Positions 22,357 through 34,690 of a stretch of DNA of 64,000 nucleotides are shown piece after piece; positions within the stretch are counted from its first letter, which is position 1, and every line of letters begins with the position of its first letter. The position numbers and the translations under genes were made by a program. The notes under the pieces are model-generated. The model was not told the DNA's origin. It ran no database searches and worked only from the letters and a program-made list of their open reading frames with translations. The stretch lies in contig CM077820.1 in the NCBI GenBank assembly GCA_039720395.1, positions 47,973,425 through 48,037,424 on the forward strand, given 5' to 3'. Source of the stretch: Liquidambar formosana (taxonomy: Eukaryota > Streptophyta > Magnoliopsida > Saxifragales > Altingiaceae).

Positions 22357-22974
22357 ATGCCTCCAGGTTGGGGACCACCACCAGGAGGACCTCCAGGAGG
22401 TCCTGGCCCTTGCGGTTGCTTGGGGTTTCTGTGTGATGGTATATGCCGATGTGTATTTTCATGGTGAGTTTTAATCTTTCTTGCATTATCATTCTAAGTC
22501 TATCCGAGTCAACTCAATGAGTTGCAATATTGATATATTGTATTGGCTCAACTCAATATTCATGACCATTAAAGAAGGGATCACAACTCATGAACCTAAG
22601 GTCTTAAATCATTCATGGCACCCATTTCTTATATGTTAGGGATTTGTGGGTATTTTTCTTTTCATTTGTAGGAATTAATCTGCCCAAATCCTGGTAGGCC
22701 CAAGATACAACACATTATTCCAAAAAAAGAAAAAAAAAATCTTCAAAACCCATTTACTAAAATAAATTGAGTTTGTGTAATTAGACCTAATCCTAGTTTT
22801 TTTTTTTTTTTTTCCTCCTTTTTTTTTTTTGGGTGTAAATTCTAATGCTAATAATTAACGGACTTTTATGTTGGCAGTTTCTATTTCCTGTGCTGTTGCT
22901 GCATACTAGAAAGCTGCTGTGGACCAATGTTTGGTGGGCCAGGAGGACCAGGAGGTGGGTCCCCTTGTTTTTAA
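22357..22974 (+). CDS. Small Gly/Pro/Cys-rich CYSTM-like protein, copy 2 (67 aa)
   Basis: There are two exons, 22357-22463 and 22878-22974, with splice sites at the same codon as copy 1. The 67-residue product has the same Gly/Pro head (MPPGWGPPPGG), the same cysteine ladder and the FYFLCCCCIL hydrophobic block. Differences from copy 1 include S4G, Q31R, S34F and Y50C. The C-terminal tail is three residues longer (GGPGGPGGGS) and ends in -CF instead of -RF. Preserving the frame in both exons across two copies argues for function. It lies between the 5' end of NLR2 and the 3' end of NLR3. The membrane or stress role is inferred from composition only. Confidence 0.75.
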
Positions 22975-23943
22975 CCAGCCCATTTTCAGCAGATGTCTCA
23001 TTGTACTCTTGTATAGGATGAGTGAAACAAAATAAATGACATTGTGAGTTGTTTGCAACTCTGTTGCAAGTCTATTTTCTTGTACCTCGTTTGGTTAGTG
23101 TTTGGGAAAGTGAATAACAAGGCCAGTTGCGTTTTGTTATGAGTTAGAACCCACCAGACGTAGTTTGGCAATTATGTGTGTGGACAAATATATATTTTCA
23201 GTACATTGGCTGGGCTATCATGGATTGTGACAAAAAGTGGGGCTGGCTATGTTGGAAATTGAAATTATATAATTTTAGTGTATTTTACATAATATTGAAG
23301 GTATAAAGCCATCACATTGCATATAAAAATTCAAGAGAGTGATGACTAACATCACAAATATTAATTGAAAGTTAAAAAAATTCAAAATAGTAACATTTCA
23401 TGAATTTTTTAAAATTAATTGACCTTATAATATCAACTATAGTGATGATTTCAACTTTTTGAAGTATTTTTAATCAATATAATGGATTTTGTGCTTTCAA
23501 AACCATGTATAATGCACTAAATTGTTTAATTTCCACTTGGGCATTCAAATAGCCCTAAGAGTGTTAAATGCAGTTAATAGAGAGTTTTTAATAACAATGT
23601 AGAAAATAAATAAATTAGAGAATCTCACTTAGATGGTAAAATGTGCATCCAAGTCTACAACATGTTTTACTAGCAAATAAATAAAAAAGAAAAAAAGAGA
23701 AAAAGAAGAAGAAGTCTACAACATGTTTGACAAATTAAGGCATTACATAGTAAATTGGAAGAGAAATACACAACATAACAACCACTCTTTCTTTTTATTT
23801 TCTTATTATTTTTTATTTTAAGAGCTTCAAGCATCATAACACTTAAATTTAATCTTGACCACAACCCAAAATGTTTGAAATAAATCTTGCATATTGCATG
23901 AACTGAATTCCTCCAACACATTGTGGTGAAAAACTGAAAATAC
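22975..23943. other. Shared 3' flank between CYSTM copy 2 and NLR3
   Basis: Collinear with 8835-9779 of unit 1, with small indels. It holds the conserved block (TTAGAGAATCTCACTTAGA... to CCTCCAACACATTGTGG) that may be the last, untranslated exon of NLR3 on the minus strand. No coding sequence was recognised. Confidence 0.55.
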
Positions 23944-24918
23944 CTGCAATCCATTTCAATAGAGAAATCAATCAGTCAAGATAAAGTAATGTAAATTAGA
24001 AGAGTACTAATGCACTACTTTTATGCAAAATATATAAGATTAATTTTTAAATTTTTAATTAATTCTAGATCTAATATTTTTTGGGACCTAGCCTGATTCC
24101 ATCATTCAAGTTTCATGGATTATAAGTACTCAGATAGGATCGTTTGACACAAGATTAGATAGTTTTTCCTTGTAGATCATGCATACCAAAACATGCACAT
24201 TTTGATCCGAAATTAAAAGCCGCTTCATCTCATAAACTTACATTTCTGATCGATGAACTTACACATTTAAGTGTAAGATGTATTAGTTGTACTTAAGTCT
24301 CTACACTTCCTTCAACAATTGTGCCCTTTTAAAGTGGACTTGTGGATCAAGCCTTCTATACTCTACACCAATGTATGTGTTTGTATGTGTTGTTCCTTAT
24401 GAATAAGGGGAAAAAGAAAAATGAAAAGGAAAATGTTACTTCACCCATTTTTACCACACTTTATGTGTCAAAAGTGTACAAGTGAAAGCAATCATGTGGG
24501 GTCTAGTATGAAAAAAATGAGAAATTGCCACATATAAGTGGGTGGGAGAATGGGGGTAAAATAGATGGGTGAAATAGGATAGGAAAAAAAAAAAGAAAAA
24601 TAAAACTAGAATAAACGAAAAGGGTATGATGTCATTGCCTCAAACTATAAAGGGCACATTGGGATAGAAAAGTACAAATGGGCTAAACTTATTTCCTAAT
24701 ACTTAGGAAGTAAGAAGGATTCGTCATCTCTATATCCATGATTTTTTTAAGACTTATCAGGCATGAGAATGACAATACTCACTTTGTAAATGCTTCAACC
24801 AATAATGTCTGAATTAACACATATAATTAAAGGTTTGATATTGTCTTCTTAGAAGTAAGCTTAAAATATATAGAAAATGATGGTTGGGAATTAAATAGGG
24901 GAAAAATACTTCACTTAC
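23944..24918 (-). other. Candidate 3'-UTR intron of NLR3
   Basis: GTAAGTG starts 5 nt after the NLR3 stop, and the conserved TTGCAG acceptor ends at 23944. Relative to the NLR2 copy there are about 75 extra bases around 24460-24540 (TGTGTCAAAAGTGTACAAG...), either gained here or lost there. Confidence 0.4.
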
Positions 24919-24923
24919 GATAT

Positions 24924-27900
24924 TTAATTTGGGCTTCCGTGTCGCTGTTGATATTCTCTGAGGCTTGTCAAGTCGCGGATGCCTTGGGCTTCCAATTTTT
25001 CACAATCCATAATATCTAGTTCTTCAAGAACAGGTAGTGCCCCGTGGTCTATCTTTACCGAACTCAGAAAAAGTATTAAGTGGAGTCGTAATACCTTGAG
25101 TTTTGGAAATCCAGTTGCCTCAAAATGAAGTTGATATCCAGCATATGCCGCAACGAGCTGAAGCTCCAATAAATTAGGCAAGGCTTGAAGAAGTTGAAGC
25201 GGATCATCAGACAACCATGACCAAGATAAACGTATTCTAAGTAGGTTACGAAGTTTGGAAATCCAATCTGGCAACTTATGTAAACGCCCGAACAAGAAGA
25301 GACGTTGAAGTAATGGAGGAGGAGAAGATATTGATTGCATATCAATAACTTCCCTCCCTGTGTAAATTGACGAAACAGTCAATGAAAGTAGGAGGTTCAT
25401 ATTCTCTACTGCGGCGCACAAAGCCATCCCGTCTTCGCTTTTCAGATTTTTAACCCCCAACTTCCTTAATTGTCTCAACTTTTTCAATTCTCCGAGTAAG
25501 CCCTCACTTTGATTCGCTTCCACATAGAAAAGCTTTTGCAAGGCCTCTAAAGATCCAACCCCCTCTGGCATCTTCAATCCCTCCGTAGTATTTTTATGAC
25601 GATAGGCCAAAAGATGTCGCAGTTTATGGAGACCAAGGATCTCTACTGGCAACTCATTCACAGGAGTATTTTTTAAATCTAAGGTCTCTAGGTTGTGCAA
25701 TTTACCAATGGACCTTGGAAGCATCCTTACTCCTGTGTTTCGCACACTCAAGTACCTCAAGTGGAATAAATTACCAACTTCTTCAGGAACATTTTCCAAG
25801 GATGGAGCATCTTCAAAATCCAATACTTTTAAAAGCCTACAATTTGTAAGGAATGTCCCAGTAAGTTGCATGACCAAGTCATTTACCCCGAACAGAGAAA
25901 TTGATCGAACTTTTGACAAATTAGTGCTCTCCGGAATATGCATTTCATAGTCGTGCATGGATAGGCGCCGCATTAACCCATCAAAACTGAGCTTCTTATT
26001 TTTTTCCAGAACACAACAAAAATTCAACTCATTATACTTGGAAAGGATGATCACACGGATCAAATCATGGACTTGACATTCTCGAGCTCGTCCATCGAAA
26101 TCCACCTCCGGTATTAGAACTAGTCTTCTTTGTGTGAGCTCATTGAAGTATTCTTCGGCGATGTCCTCTACTGTTTTGCCTTCTGTTTCTTTAACGAATC
26201 CTTCCGCTATCCATAGACGAATCAACCGTCTACGACGAATACGATAATCCTCTGGAAAGACGCCCAAGTACAAGAAACAAGGTTTGAGGTAGTAAGGTAA
26301 GTCATAGTAACTGAGGAGGAGGCTTCTCGTGATACTTCCAAGATGACGATTGCTATCTAACTCAGATCGGAGATTGTCATGAAATTTTTTCCATTCGGAT
26401 GCAACTCTGCCCTTCCTCGACAAAAGACCGCCGATCACCACAATTGCTAGTGGTAACCCTTGACATTTGCTAACAATTTCATGAGCCAACTCCTCCAACT
26501 CTTCAAGACAAGAATCGAATTGGAACACCTTCTTGCAAAATAGTTCCCAGGCCTTTTCTGGAGGTAGAGGTTGGAGTTCAAGGACATGAGTAGAAGATTC
26601 TTCATGAGAAGTAGTAGAAGCAACATCACCACTACGTGTAGTGATAATTACCCTACTGCCTCTCGCGTTACTGGGTAAGGCAAATTTAAGAACTCCCCAA
26701 AAATCTATTGCCCACACATCGTCAAGCACAACAAAGTACTTCTTTTGTTGTAAGTACTCCCGGAGCTTGCCAATTAGCTGTACCTCTTCCATTTTGTCAA
26801 TTTTCTCGGACTTTTCTTTGCTCGCCTGTTTGAACTGCTTCAGCATCTTCCCAAGGATCTCCTCCATCTTGTACGATTGAGAGACATTGATCCAAGCATT
26901 GTGATCGAAGTGCCTTTTCACTTCTTGGTTATCAAAGGCTTTCTTGGCAAGAGTGGTCTTGCCAAGTCCACCCATGCCTACTATAGAAATCACAGTCCGA
27001 TCCGATTCTCCTTCTAGCAACCAACGGAGTAGTTTTTTCTTAGGCTCCTCAATACCCACAAGCTTAGTTTCCTTAGTGAATTGGGATGCTTGTCGAGGGT
27101 CATGCCATGTAACACTTTGAACAGCACCTGAGCTCGAGCCTTGCTCTGTGGAACGAAAGCTAAATGCATCACGTCTTTCCTTGATATCGCGTAACTGCGT
27201 TCTGATCTCCTGAATTTGATTGGCTATTTCATGGCATCGTTCCAATTTTTTGATGCAGCAGTACATAGCTTTTTGGTGGAAAGTGGTGCATCCACATTGA
27301 TGATCAGCACTTGCACCTTCTGTTTTGGAAATTAAGTTACAATATTTTATTAATTTAGTGACATAACAAGAAAACAAATAAAAATTAGTAAACAAATTCA
27401 TAAGAAAATTAGAGTTTAAAATAGCTTGTGTTATTTGGATGGAGGCATGTTAGAAGCGTTCTCTTGAGTGAAGAAACATTCTTTTTGCACTGAGGTGTTT
27501 TTTGGGAGTTGCCCATTTTCACATAGTAGCGACCTTACTGTTACACTTACGTAGATGGGACCTACAAGTGTGATATGTGTCCAACAACCTATAGAATTCC
27601 TATCTTGAACTCATTCGGAGTTAAGTTTTTCCTAAACTATTACAGTTATAATAACCATCATAATAGGAATGGAACTGAGGAAAACCCTTAAAAAAATTTT
27701 GTGCTCTTACTAGTCCATCCTACAGCTTCGTTCTTAAAATTGGGCATCCATTGCGATGACTAATTTTACAAACTTCAATCCCATTTCACTTGATTATTTC
27801 GGAATTACCCTATGCACTAGTCTTGAAGTATTCACTCAATAAATTATATAATACTTCGATTTTTTCTTAAAATCTTACATGACTTTTTGCTATATTTTAT

Positions 27901-30525
27901 GCACATACTGTGCATCTCTTAATAATATAATTGACATCAATTATAAACACTTTATGCACCAAACACTTTTATAGAATCGGACTGACCCAGTGAGCCAACC
28001 ATTTGATCGGTTCAATTCTTTAATCAAACCGTTTCTACATTAGAGCTTGATCAAATCGATCTGAACCGTTTCTATAATTTATAATTGAACTGGCCTAAAG
28101 TGGCCCGCTTTGACCAATTTTGGATGTGTAATTTATTTTTAAAAAATTTAGATGTTCGATCTGTAGGTTGCAATCGAAGAGTACATAACTAATAATTTGA
28201 AATTCAATTTTTAAAAAAAAAAAAAAAAATCCATGTATGCATACAAATGTATAAATGTCAACATTATATATTCCTCGATTTTTCAATCTATAATTCACAA
28301 TTATTTATATATTACTCGATTTTTCAATCTATAATTATTTATGTATACAAATGTCTAAATGTCAACATTATATATTACTTGATTTTTCAATCTATAATTC
28401 ACAATTATTTTTTTATGCCTAATTCAATATAGTCCAAAACTAGCATCTGTTTTATCAAGACACAAATAATAGAAATTTTATCAAACAAAATAGGGTATGT
28501 ATACAAATGTATAAATTTCAACATTTATAATTATTTTTAAACACCTTAAATAGATCAATTTCAACAATTTAATAATATTAAGAAAATCCTAAATATTGAG
28601 AACTGAAAAGATATATATATTTATCAAACATAATTAATGAAGTCTAGATATGCAATAGTTCTAAATGATTGATTTCATATATTACACATGGCCAAGTCCT
28701 TAGAAATAATATGTATCATTGACAAAAAAATATCTTCTCGTCACAATTATCATCAAATTTGAGTCTTCTCATTAACATCAATATTACTTAGTCTCTACAA
28801 TTTCAACCAATTAAGAAGTCATCGATTTTCGATAATTGCATGGGTTTATGGAACACATAGTAGAGCTTCAAGGTCGTGAATCAAAATACTGTCTATTGTA
28901 TCTCACATCTAAAATTATAACCCATGAATTCTTTTTTTTGAAAAAAGAAAAGGAAAAAAAAAAAAAACATCCCTCTTTTTTTTTTTTTTTCCTTTTTTTT
29001 TCAAGAAAAAGAAAACTAATAATAAAATTAAAATAAAAGCAATCGCTTCATTTCTTCTTTAAGATTTTTGGAAAGAATGTTAGGAATTTCTATTAATTTA
29101 CTGTCAAGACAAAAATACAAAATAACAATGCTCAATGCCAATCTATTCATAAGAAATTGAGAGTTTAGAATAGCAAATGTTATTTGGATTGAGGCACGCT
29201 AAAAGTGTTATCCTTAGAGAAGAAACGTCCTTCTACACCAGGTTGTGTGATGCTCTACTCTCAGGATACAACGATCCTCTAGAGAACCTTGTGCACAATT
29301 AGGACTTTCCCCACAAACCTCAAATCACCCGTATACTCAAACTACTCAAATAATCTATACTATCTATAAAAGTCTGTATCTTTAAAAAACTTTCGATTGA
29401 CCATTACACACTTATTTTAAACTTTAAATACTTATTTGCCCCCCAATATTTAATTAAATAATTAAAAATATTTATTTTCTAACAAAAAATAAGAAAGAAA
29501 GATAATGACATCCACTTCATGAATTCTAAGTAACCTCCATTACTACAGATGTCACCTAACCAACTTGTTATTCCAACCATGACTCCTAACCATGGAAGGA
29601 AGTTTGACATGTTGTGTTGATCGAGCATCCATTCTAATTAATGTGATACGTGTATATTAAAAATGTAAGATATATATACACGTCCCTGAAATGATATTTA
29701 TGTTTCAACAAAAGGTAACAAATAATTATATTTTCAAGTTCTATATGTATACAAATTTGAGAATTTATGAATTTTCATATATATATTTTATTATTTAAAT
29801 ATTATTCACGTGCAATGCACGTGTGCCCATCCATATCTAGTAACTCAAAATGTATTGGAAAAAAAAAACTAAAAAATGCGAGAGAAACATAGAGAAATAG
29901 AGCAATAAAATTTCTGCATTATCATTTTTTGCATCCATCTCTCTCACACACACATAAATAAAATATGTAACCTCCTATAAAAATGAGATAGGAAAGAAAT
30001 GGATATGGGAGTTAGTTACCTCCAACGCTCCAACCACTTTCTCTCTCTCTCTTTTTTTATTTTATTTTTTTTAATTTTTTGGTGCATTGGGAGGAGTTCG
30101 AACCTCTAATCTATCCTATTACTACCCTTTTTCCTTACCCTCCTTCACCACTAGACTAGCTCGAGTGACTTCTCCAACCAATTTCTCACCAAACCATAAA
30201 GGAAATTAAAATTGAAAACAAAAGTAACATGTAAGCTACACCTACAAAACCAAAATAAAATAAAATAAATCAATAAATTTACGACACCTTCTGCCGAGTG
30301 GAGTAGGAATTCGTCAATCACATCCTCCATGTCATAGGAAACTTCTCGCAGTTGTTTGGCCCAAATTTTGACGCTATTGTTCATCTCCGCCTTGCTATCT
30401 GCATCCCTTAGGAATGCTTGAATGCTCTCCAGATCACCTTTGATGCGGTTCACTTCTTCTCGGAGCCCCTTCAACAATTTCACTTCTTCCACCAGCAATG
30501 GAACCAACTTGTCAATCTCAGCCAT
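24924..30525 (-). CDS. NLR3: CC-NB-ARC-LRR disease-resistance protein (RPM1-like), 877 aa
   Basis: Exon 1 is 30288-30525 and exon 2 is 24924-27319, each the same length as in NLR2. The apparent open frame upstream of 27319 (MNLFTNFYLF...) is unspliced intron. The CC domain has DMEDVIDEFLL. NB-ARC has GMGGLGKTT, VVLDDVW, GSRVIITTR, GLPLAI and CFLYLGVFPED, with VHD in place of MHD. It differs from NLR2 mostly in the LRR surface: for example HKNTTEG against CKYTMKG, and altered residues around AYAGYQLHFEATGF. That pattern suits a receptor pair diverging in recognition. It is intact with no visible break. Regulation probably resembles NLR2, since the upstream 400 bp are nearly the same. Confidence 0.93.
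27320..30287 (-). other. 2.97-kb intron of NLR3 at the CC/NB-ARC junction
   Basis: Same position, phase and general sequence as the NLR2 intron, with donor GAAG|GTGTCG and acceptor AACAG|AAGGTG. It contains the SINE at 30044-30171, poly(A)/poly(T) runs near 28940-29000, and repeats of TTTTTCAATCTATAATTCACA. Confidence 0.85.
30044..30171 (-). mobile_element. tRNA-derived SINE in the NLR3 intron
   Basis: Orthologous insertion to the one in NLR2. On the minus strand it has a box-A-like TAGTCTAGTGG and box B GGTTCGAACTCC, followed by a decayed A-rich tail. The flanking duplication is CTCCAACCACTTTCTC (30028-30043) and CTCCAACCAATTTCTC (30172-30187, one mismatch). Confidence 0.82.
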
Positions 30526-30956
30526 TTCTCTCTCTTTGAAGTCGATCACTAGCTTGTATTTATTTCAAAGTGGCTTAAGCTTTGATAACAATTCTAGCTG
30601 CATGCCCAAGAATCTCCTTCCTTCCTTAAATAGAGAGGGATGAGAGGGGGATACATAGCAGCATGCAATAACTTTGCAATCAAGGGATTCTTAATTGGAA
30701 TAATTTAGTTCAGCTAAGATAGAATCTAATGCAATTAAAGATCACTCGATTAGCAAGGCAAGAACAAAACATAATGGTTGCTCTACGCGGTAAGATAATA
30801 TAAATCCCAATTTATTTTCATATCAGAAAAGGAAAATGTTTAGTCGAGCATACTTTTTTGTAAAAAAAAAAATTATTATTATTTTTAATTTTGCTGATGT
30901 GGCAGAATCACATCATCTCCCAAGTGAGTTGGTGTGAAAAGTTGATACATATAGCA
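30526..30956 (-). promoter_or_regulatory. Upstream region of NLR3
   Basis: Nearly identical to the NLR2 upstream block. A TATTTAAGG-like element (minus strand, about 30626-30634) lies about 100 bp before the ATG. Confidence 0.45.
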
Positions 30957-31700
30957 CAAGTGGTGGAGCCAGGAATTTGGTTGAAGAGGGCCAAACTTTG
31001 ATTAATTTTTATAGTTTTATCCTAACTCAGAATGACTATTTTTTTGCATTTTTTCCCACTCTTCACAACTACAAGACAAGAAAATTTTTGAACTAATAAC
31101 AAGCTTTTCTTATTGATAAACAACTCAAAGAAAAATATATAATGGTAAAGAGCCAAATTTTTTACCCAAATGAGGTGACAACTTGGCCAATCAATCAAAA
31201 CTTTTATAAAAAAAATAACTTTTCGTATTGAATTAAAGTGGTGGTTGCAACATTATTTGGGTGAATTTTTTTTTTTTCTTTTTATGCCAAACAATAGGAG
31301 AACACACACCCACGTGGAGTCGAAACCCAGACCTCTACAAACCCCACACCCCTATTGAGATAGGACATATATGTCACTATATCGAAAGGCTGTTAGCTAT
31401 TTGGACAAATTGATTTGGATAAAAATTTTGAGCTATATAACATTGTTCATCTATATAGGTAATAACAATAATTACAATGGGTGAAGGACAGAAAGGAAAA
31501 TGATGAAAACAAGAAAATATGGGCTAAAAATAAAATTTAAATAGGGATAAAATGAGAAAATTTATAAAAATAAAAGAGTAAAAACTAATTATAAATGGGC
31601 TAAAAAATTTTCAGAAGGGTTAAATCTATAAATAGTAAAATATTAAAAATAAAAAATTCAACGGGGCGACCCCTCTAGGGTCTTACTAGCTCCACCCCTG
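30957..31700. mobile_element. hAT-like non-autonomous element upstream of NLR3 (uninterrupted)
   Basis: The ends CAAGTGGTGGAGCC and GCTCCACCCCTG are inverted, and TATAGCA is duplicated at 30950-30956 and 31701-31707. It has the same insertion site as 16843-19320 in unit 2 but lacks the nested Mutator-like element. There is no transposase. Confidence 0.65.
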
Positions 31701-31707
31701 TATAGCA

Positions 31708-33104
31708 CTAGTCCACATCATCATCTGCCATGCACGTGAGTTGTTGTGAAAAGTTGGTGCATATATCACTACTCTTCATATTATTATTGACGCATTTTAG
31801 TAGTGCTATATATATCAACTCTTTGCACCAATTCCCCGCACCATCTCACAACTCACCTAGATTGGTGATGCAGTACAGACTGATTAAAAATATAAAAAAT
31901 CATCTGATACCATCTATCTGTCACATGAGTAGATGCAAGTAGCGTATTCCTTGTAAGATAATTGCCCTTAACCTTTCATTAATGGTGGATTTATTGATTT
32001 ATGAAAGAATAATTTACTTCCATGTCATTTCACCTAAGCAAAAATTGCACACTTTATTTTATTTTAATTTTTGTTTAGTTTAGTAGTCGCTATATATTCT
32101 TTACGGTTTTACCCAGTTTGTGCCAAAGAAGCAAGAAAAAGCAAGAACGTACTACTTAATTTAATAGGAAGAGAGTGAAAACTTTGGAAAGCAAGGTGCG
32201 TAAGTTAGATACTTAGACCATTGAAAAAGCAAGGTAGTATTGGGTTCTTGCCTTGCTAATCGAGCATGGTAGTATATATTATGCTCGCAAGTTGCCAATG
32301 GCATACATTATATTATGCTCCCAATGGCATACATTAGATTTTCTCTCAATTTTTTAATTTTTTTAAAATAAACCTCCACTGTAGGATGAAAATTTTATAA
32401 ATATGAAGAAAAAAGAGGTAACATCTATAGCTAGGGGTTGAAAATACTTAAACTCCTAAAAAACAAAATGTTTTTTCGAAACAGCTAGAGTTTAGAATTA
32501 ATGCACTCGCTTTGGGATATAGTCAGTCTAGTCTTTTTAGTTTTTCTTGCACAATTTGTCGAACACATGGAGAGCACTAAGATTAGGAGAATTCAATAAC
32601 TCCGTACTATCAGCCTCATTATTCTTTTCTTCAATGGATGAAGACTCTCCAAAAGGCCCATTCTTCACTAATTTTCCCATTCTCCCTCTCTACCAACTCT
32701 TTTAATAGAGAAGGATCTTTAGGAATCTCACAAAAGCTTTTCTCACTTTTCGATAAAAATTTTTTGCTCATCTCTGTCTTCCTATCCGCATCCCTTAGGC
32801 TTTGATTGAATGCTGATGAAACTTATTCAAGAAAATTTTATGGGTGAAACAGTAAGGTTTTGTCTGGGTATCCAATTTGAAATTAAGCAATTCAACAAAT
32901 TTTATATGTGATTGAAAGAATCGAAAGTGAAAATTCAAAATAATGGCATTGCATAAATTTTTAAAAATTAATTCTGCATGGTTTTACCATTAATATTGCG
33001 TGGAAAGAGAAGTAAAGTCCAACAACTTAAGCATGGTTTTACCATTAATAATGCATTACCCAACAAAGAATGGAACTAATCTGTTCTGCAGCAATCAGAC
33101 CATT
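31708..33104. other. Flank upstream of NLR3, decaying toward a lost CYSTM copy
   Basis: The sequence follows the unit-2 upstream flank to about 32750 (minus the 567-bp MITE) and then diverges. A short piece near 32770-32810 (ATCTCTGTCTTCCTATCCGCATCCCTTAGGC) resembles NLR exon 1 around codons 40-50 and may be a scrap of another NLR. No intact gene was recognised. Confidence 0.45.
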
Positions 33105-33185
33105 GCCAGCCTTGGGCCGGCCTCCTTTTTAAGAGCCCATTTTCACCAGATGTCTCGGTGGTGTACTCTGGTATAGGATGAGCAT
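33105..33185 (+). pseudogene. CYSTM copy 3: exon-2 tail remnant
   Basis: Sequence from GACCATTGCCAG through CCTTTTTAAGAGCCCATTTTCACC to GTATAGGATGAGC matches the end of exon 2 and the 3' UTR of copies 1 and 2, including the stop. Exon 1 and the intron are absent upstream, so it is only a scrap. Confidence 0.7.
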
Positions 33186-34690
33186 TGTCTCTAGATACAA
33201 TCTCAATATCTGTACTCATACTCAAGTTGGGGGAATTCTATGATACTTTTGGGGTATCAGACCCCAAATGATAAGTGATCACAGAAGATCCCAAATGATA
33301 AATGGTCACATTTTGGGATAAGTTATCACATTCACAATAACCCCAAGTCATATTTTCATATTTGTATAGGTACCATAAATTTCCCCCTAGTTATGATTGA
33401 TGTAGGTAATGACACCCCGTGCCATCACTCTCCACATCTTGGTAGTTGTGAAAATGTTCCAACCCCTGAGCTGAATTCGACATTAAGCCATAACTTGTAA
33501 CTTCTACAAGGACATAGTGACAATAAATAATAAATGATTCTCACGCTCTAATCATAGTGCTACTCGTCTTTTTCATTTTGGTCCTCTTGGAAAGCACACT
33601 TCAACCCAACACTATTGAGTTATGGAGCAAGCAATCTCGGGAATGAAAATTAAACAATTTTATTGTATTTTACATAATATTGAAGGTATAAAATCATAAC
33701 GTTGAATGGAAAAATTCAAGAAAATGATAACCAACATCACAAACGAAAATGAATATTCAAAATACTAGCATTTCATGAATTTCTTAAAATTAATTGATCT
33801 TATAACATCAATTATGTGATGATCCCAACTTTTTAAAAAGTCTTAGTTCAGTATGATGGATTTTGTTCTTTCAATACCATGTAAAATACACTAAAATTGT
33901 TTAAGTTCCATTTATGCATCCAAATAGACCGAGTGTTAATTAAATGTGGTTAGTAGAGAGTTTCTAATAACAATGTAGAAAAGAAATAAACTAGAGTATC
34001 TCACTTAAACCATAAAATGTGCATCCAAATCTACAATATGTTTTACAAATTAAAACATTACATAGTAAATTGGAAGGGAAATACACAACATAATAACCTA
34101 ATTTAAGCTTGACCACAACTCCATATGCTGACATAAATCTTGCATGCATATTGCAAGAGCTGAACTCTTCTAGCACATTGTGATTAAATACCTGCAATCC
34201 ATTTCAGTAGAGAAATCACTCAATCAAGATACATAAATTGATGTAAATTGGAAGAGTACTAATGCACTACTTTTATGCATAGTATATAAGTTTAAGATAA
34301 ATTAGTGAACCTGCTGTTTTTGTTATCAGTAGTAGTAGTAGTAGTAGTAACAATAAACACATCAAATAATTTATTATTTATAATAATTATCATTTTATTA
34401 TTACAAAATTATTTTTTAAAATTTTCGTTTTGAATCCAATATTTTCAGGGACCTAGCTTGATTCGATGAAGTATTAAAGTTTCATGGGTGATAACTAATG
34501 GGTTAGGATCGTTTGATACAAGTTTATATAACTCTATCTGTAATATAAAAATGTGCTCACAATTATGTAAACATGAAAATGCATGCACACAATCAGTTCT
34601 CCTTATTTATTTGGACAAGTGACGAAATATGAGTGGGAGGAGATCAGGAGGAGCTCCTCCACCCAAGGCCAGGTGGAGGCAAGTATTTTT
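33186..34690. other. Flank with an orphan NLR 3' block
   Basis: From about 33640 the order of motifs is that of the CYSTM-to-NLR flank: TTTTACATAATATTGAAGG, then GTGCATCCAA, then the acceptor-like GAAATGGATTGCAG (minus, about 34192-34205). No NLR follows at the expected place. (AGT)n lies at about 34327-34350. The part at 33490-33590 recurs loosely at 36140-36240. No coding sequence was recognised. Confidence 0.5.

Noticed and set aside
27320..27401. Apparent N-terminal extension of NLR3 (MNLFTNFYLF...)
   Set aside because: It is intron read upstream of the acceptor. The true N-terminus is in exon 1 at 30288-30525, as NLR2 and NLR4 show.
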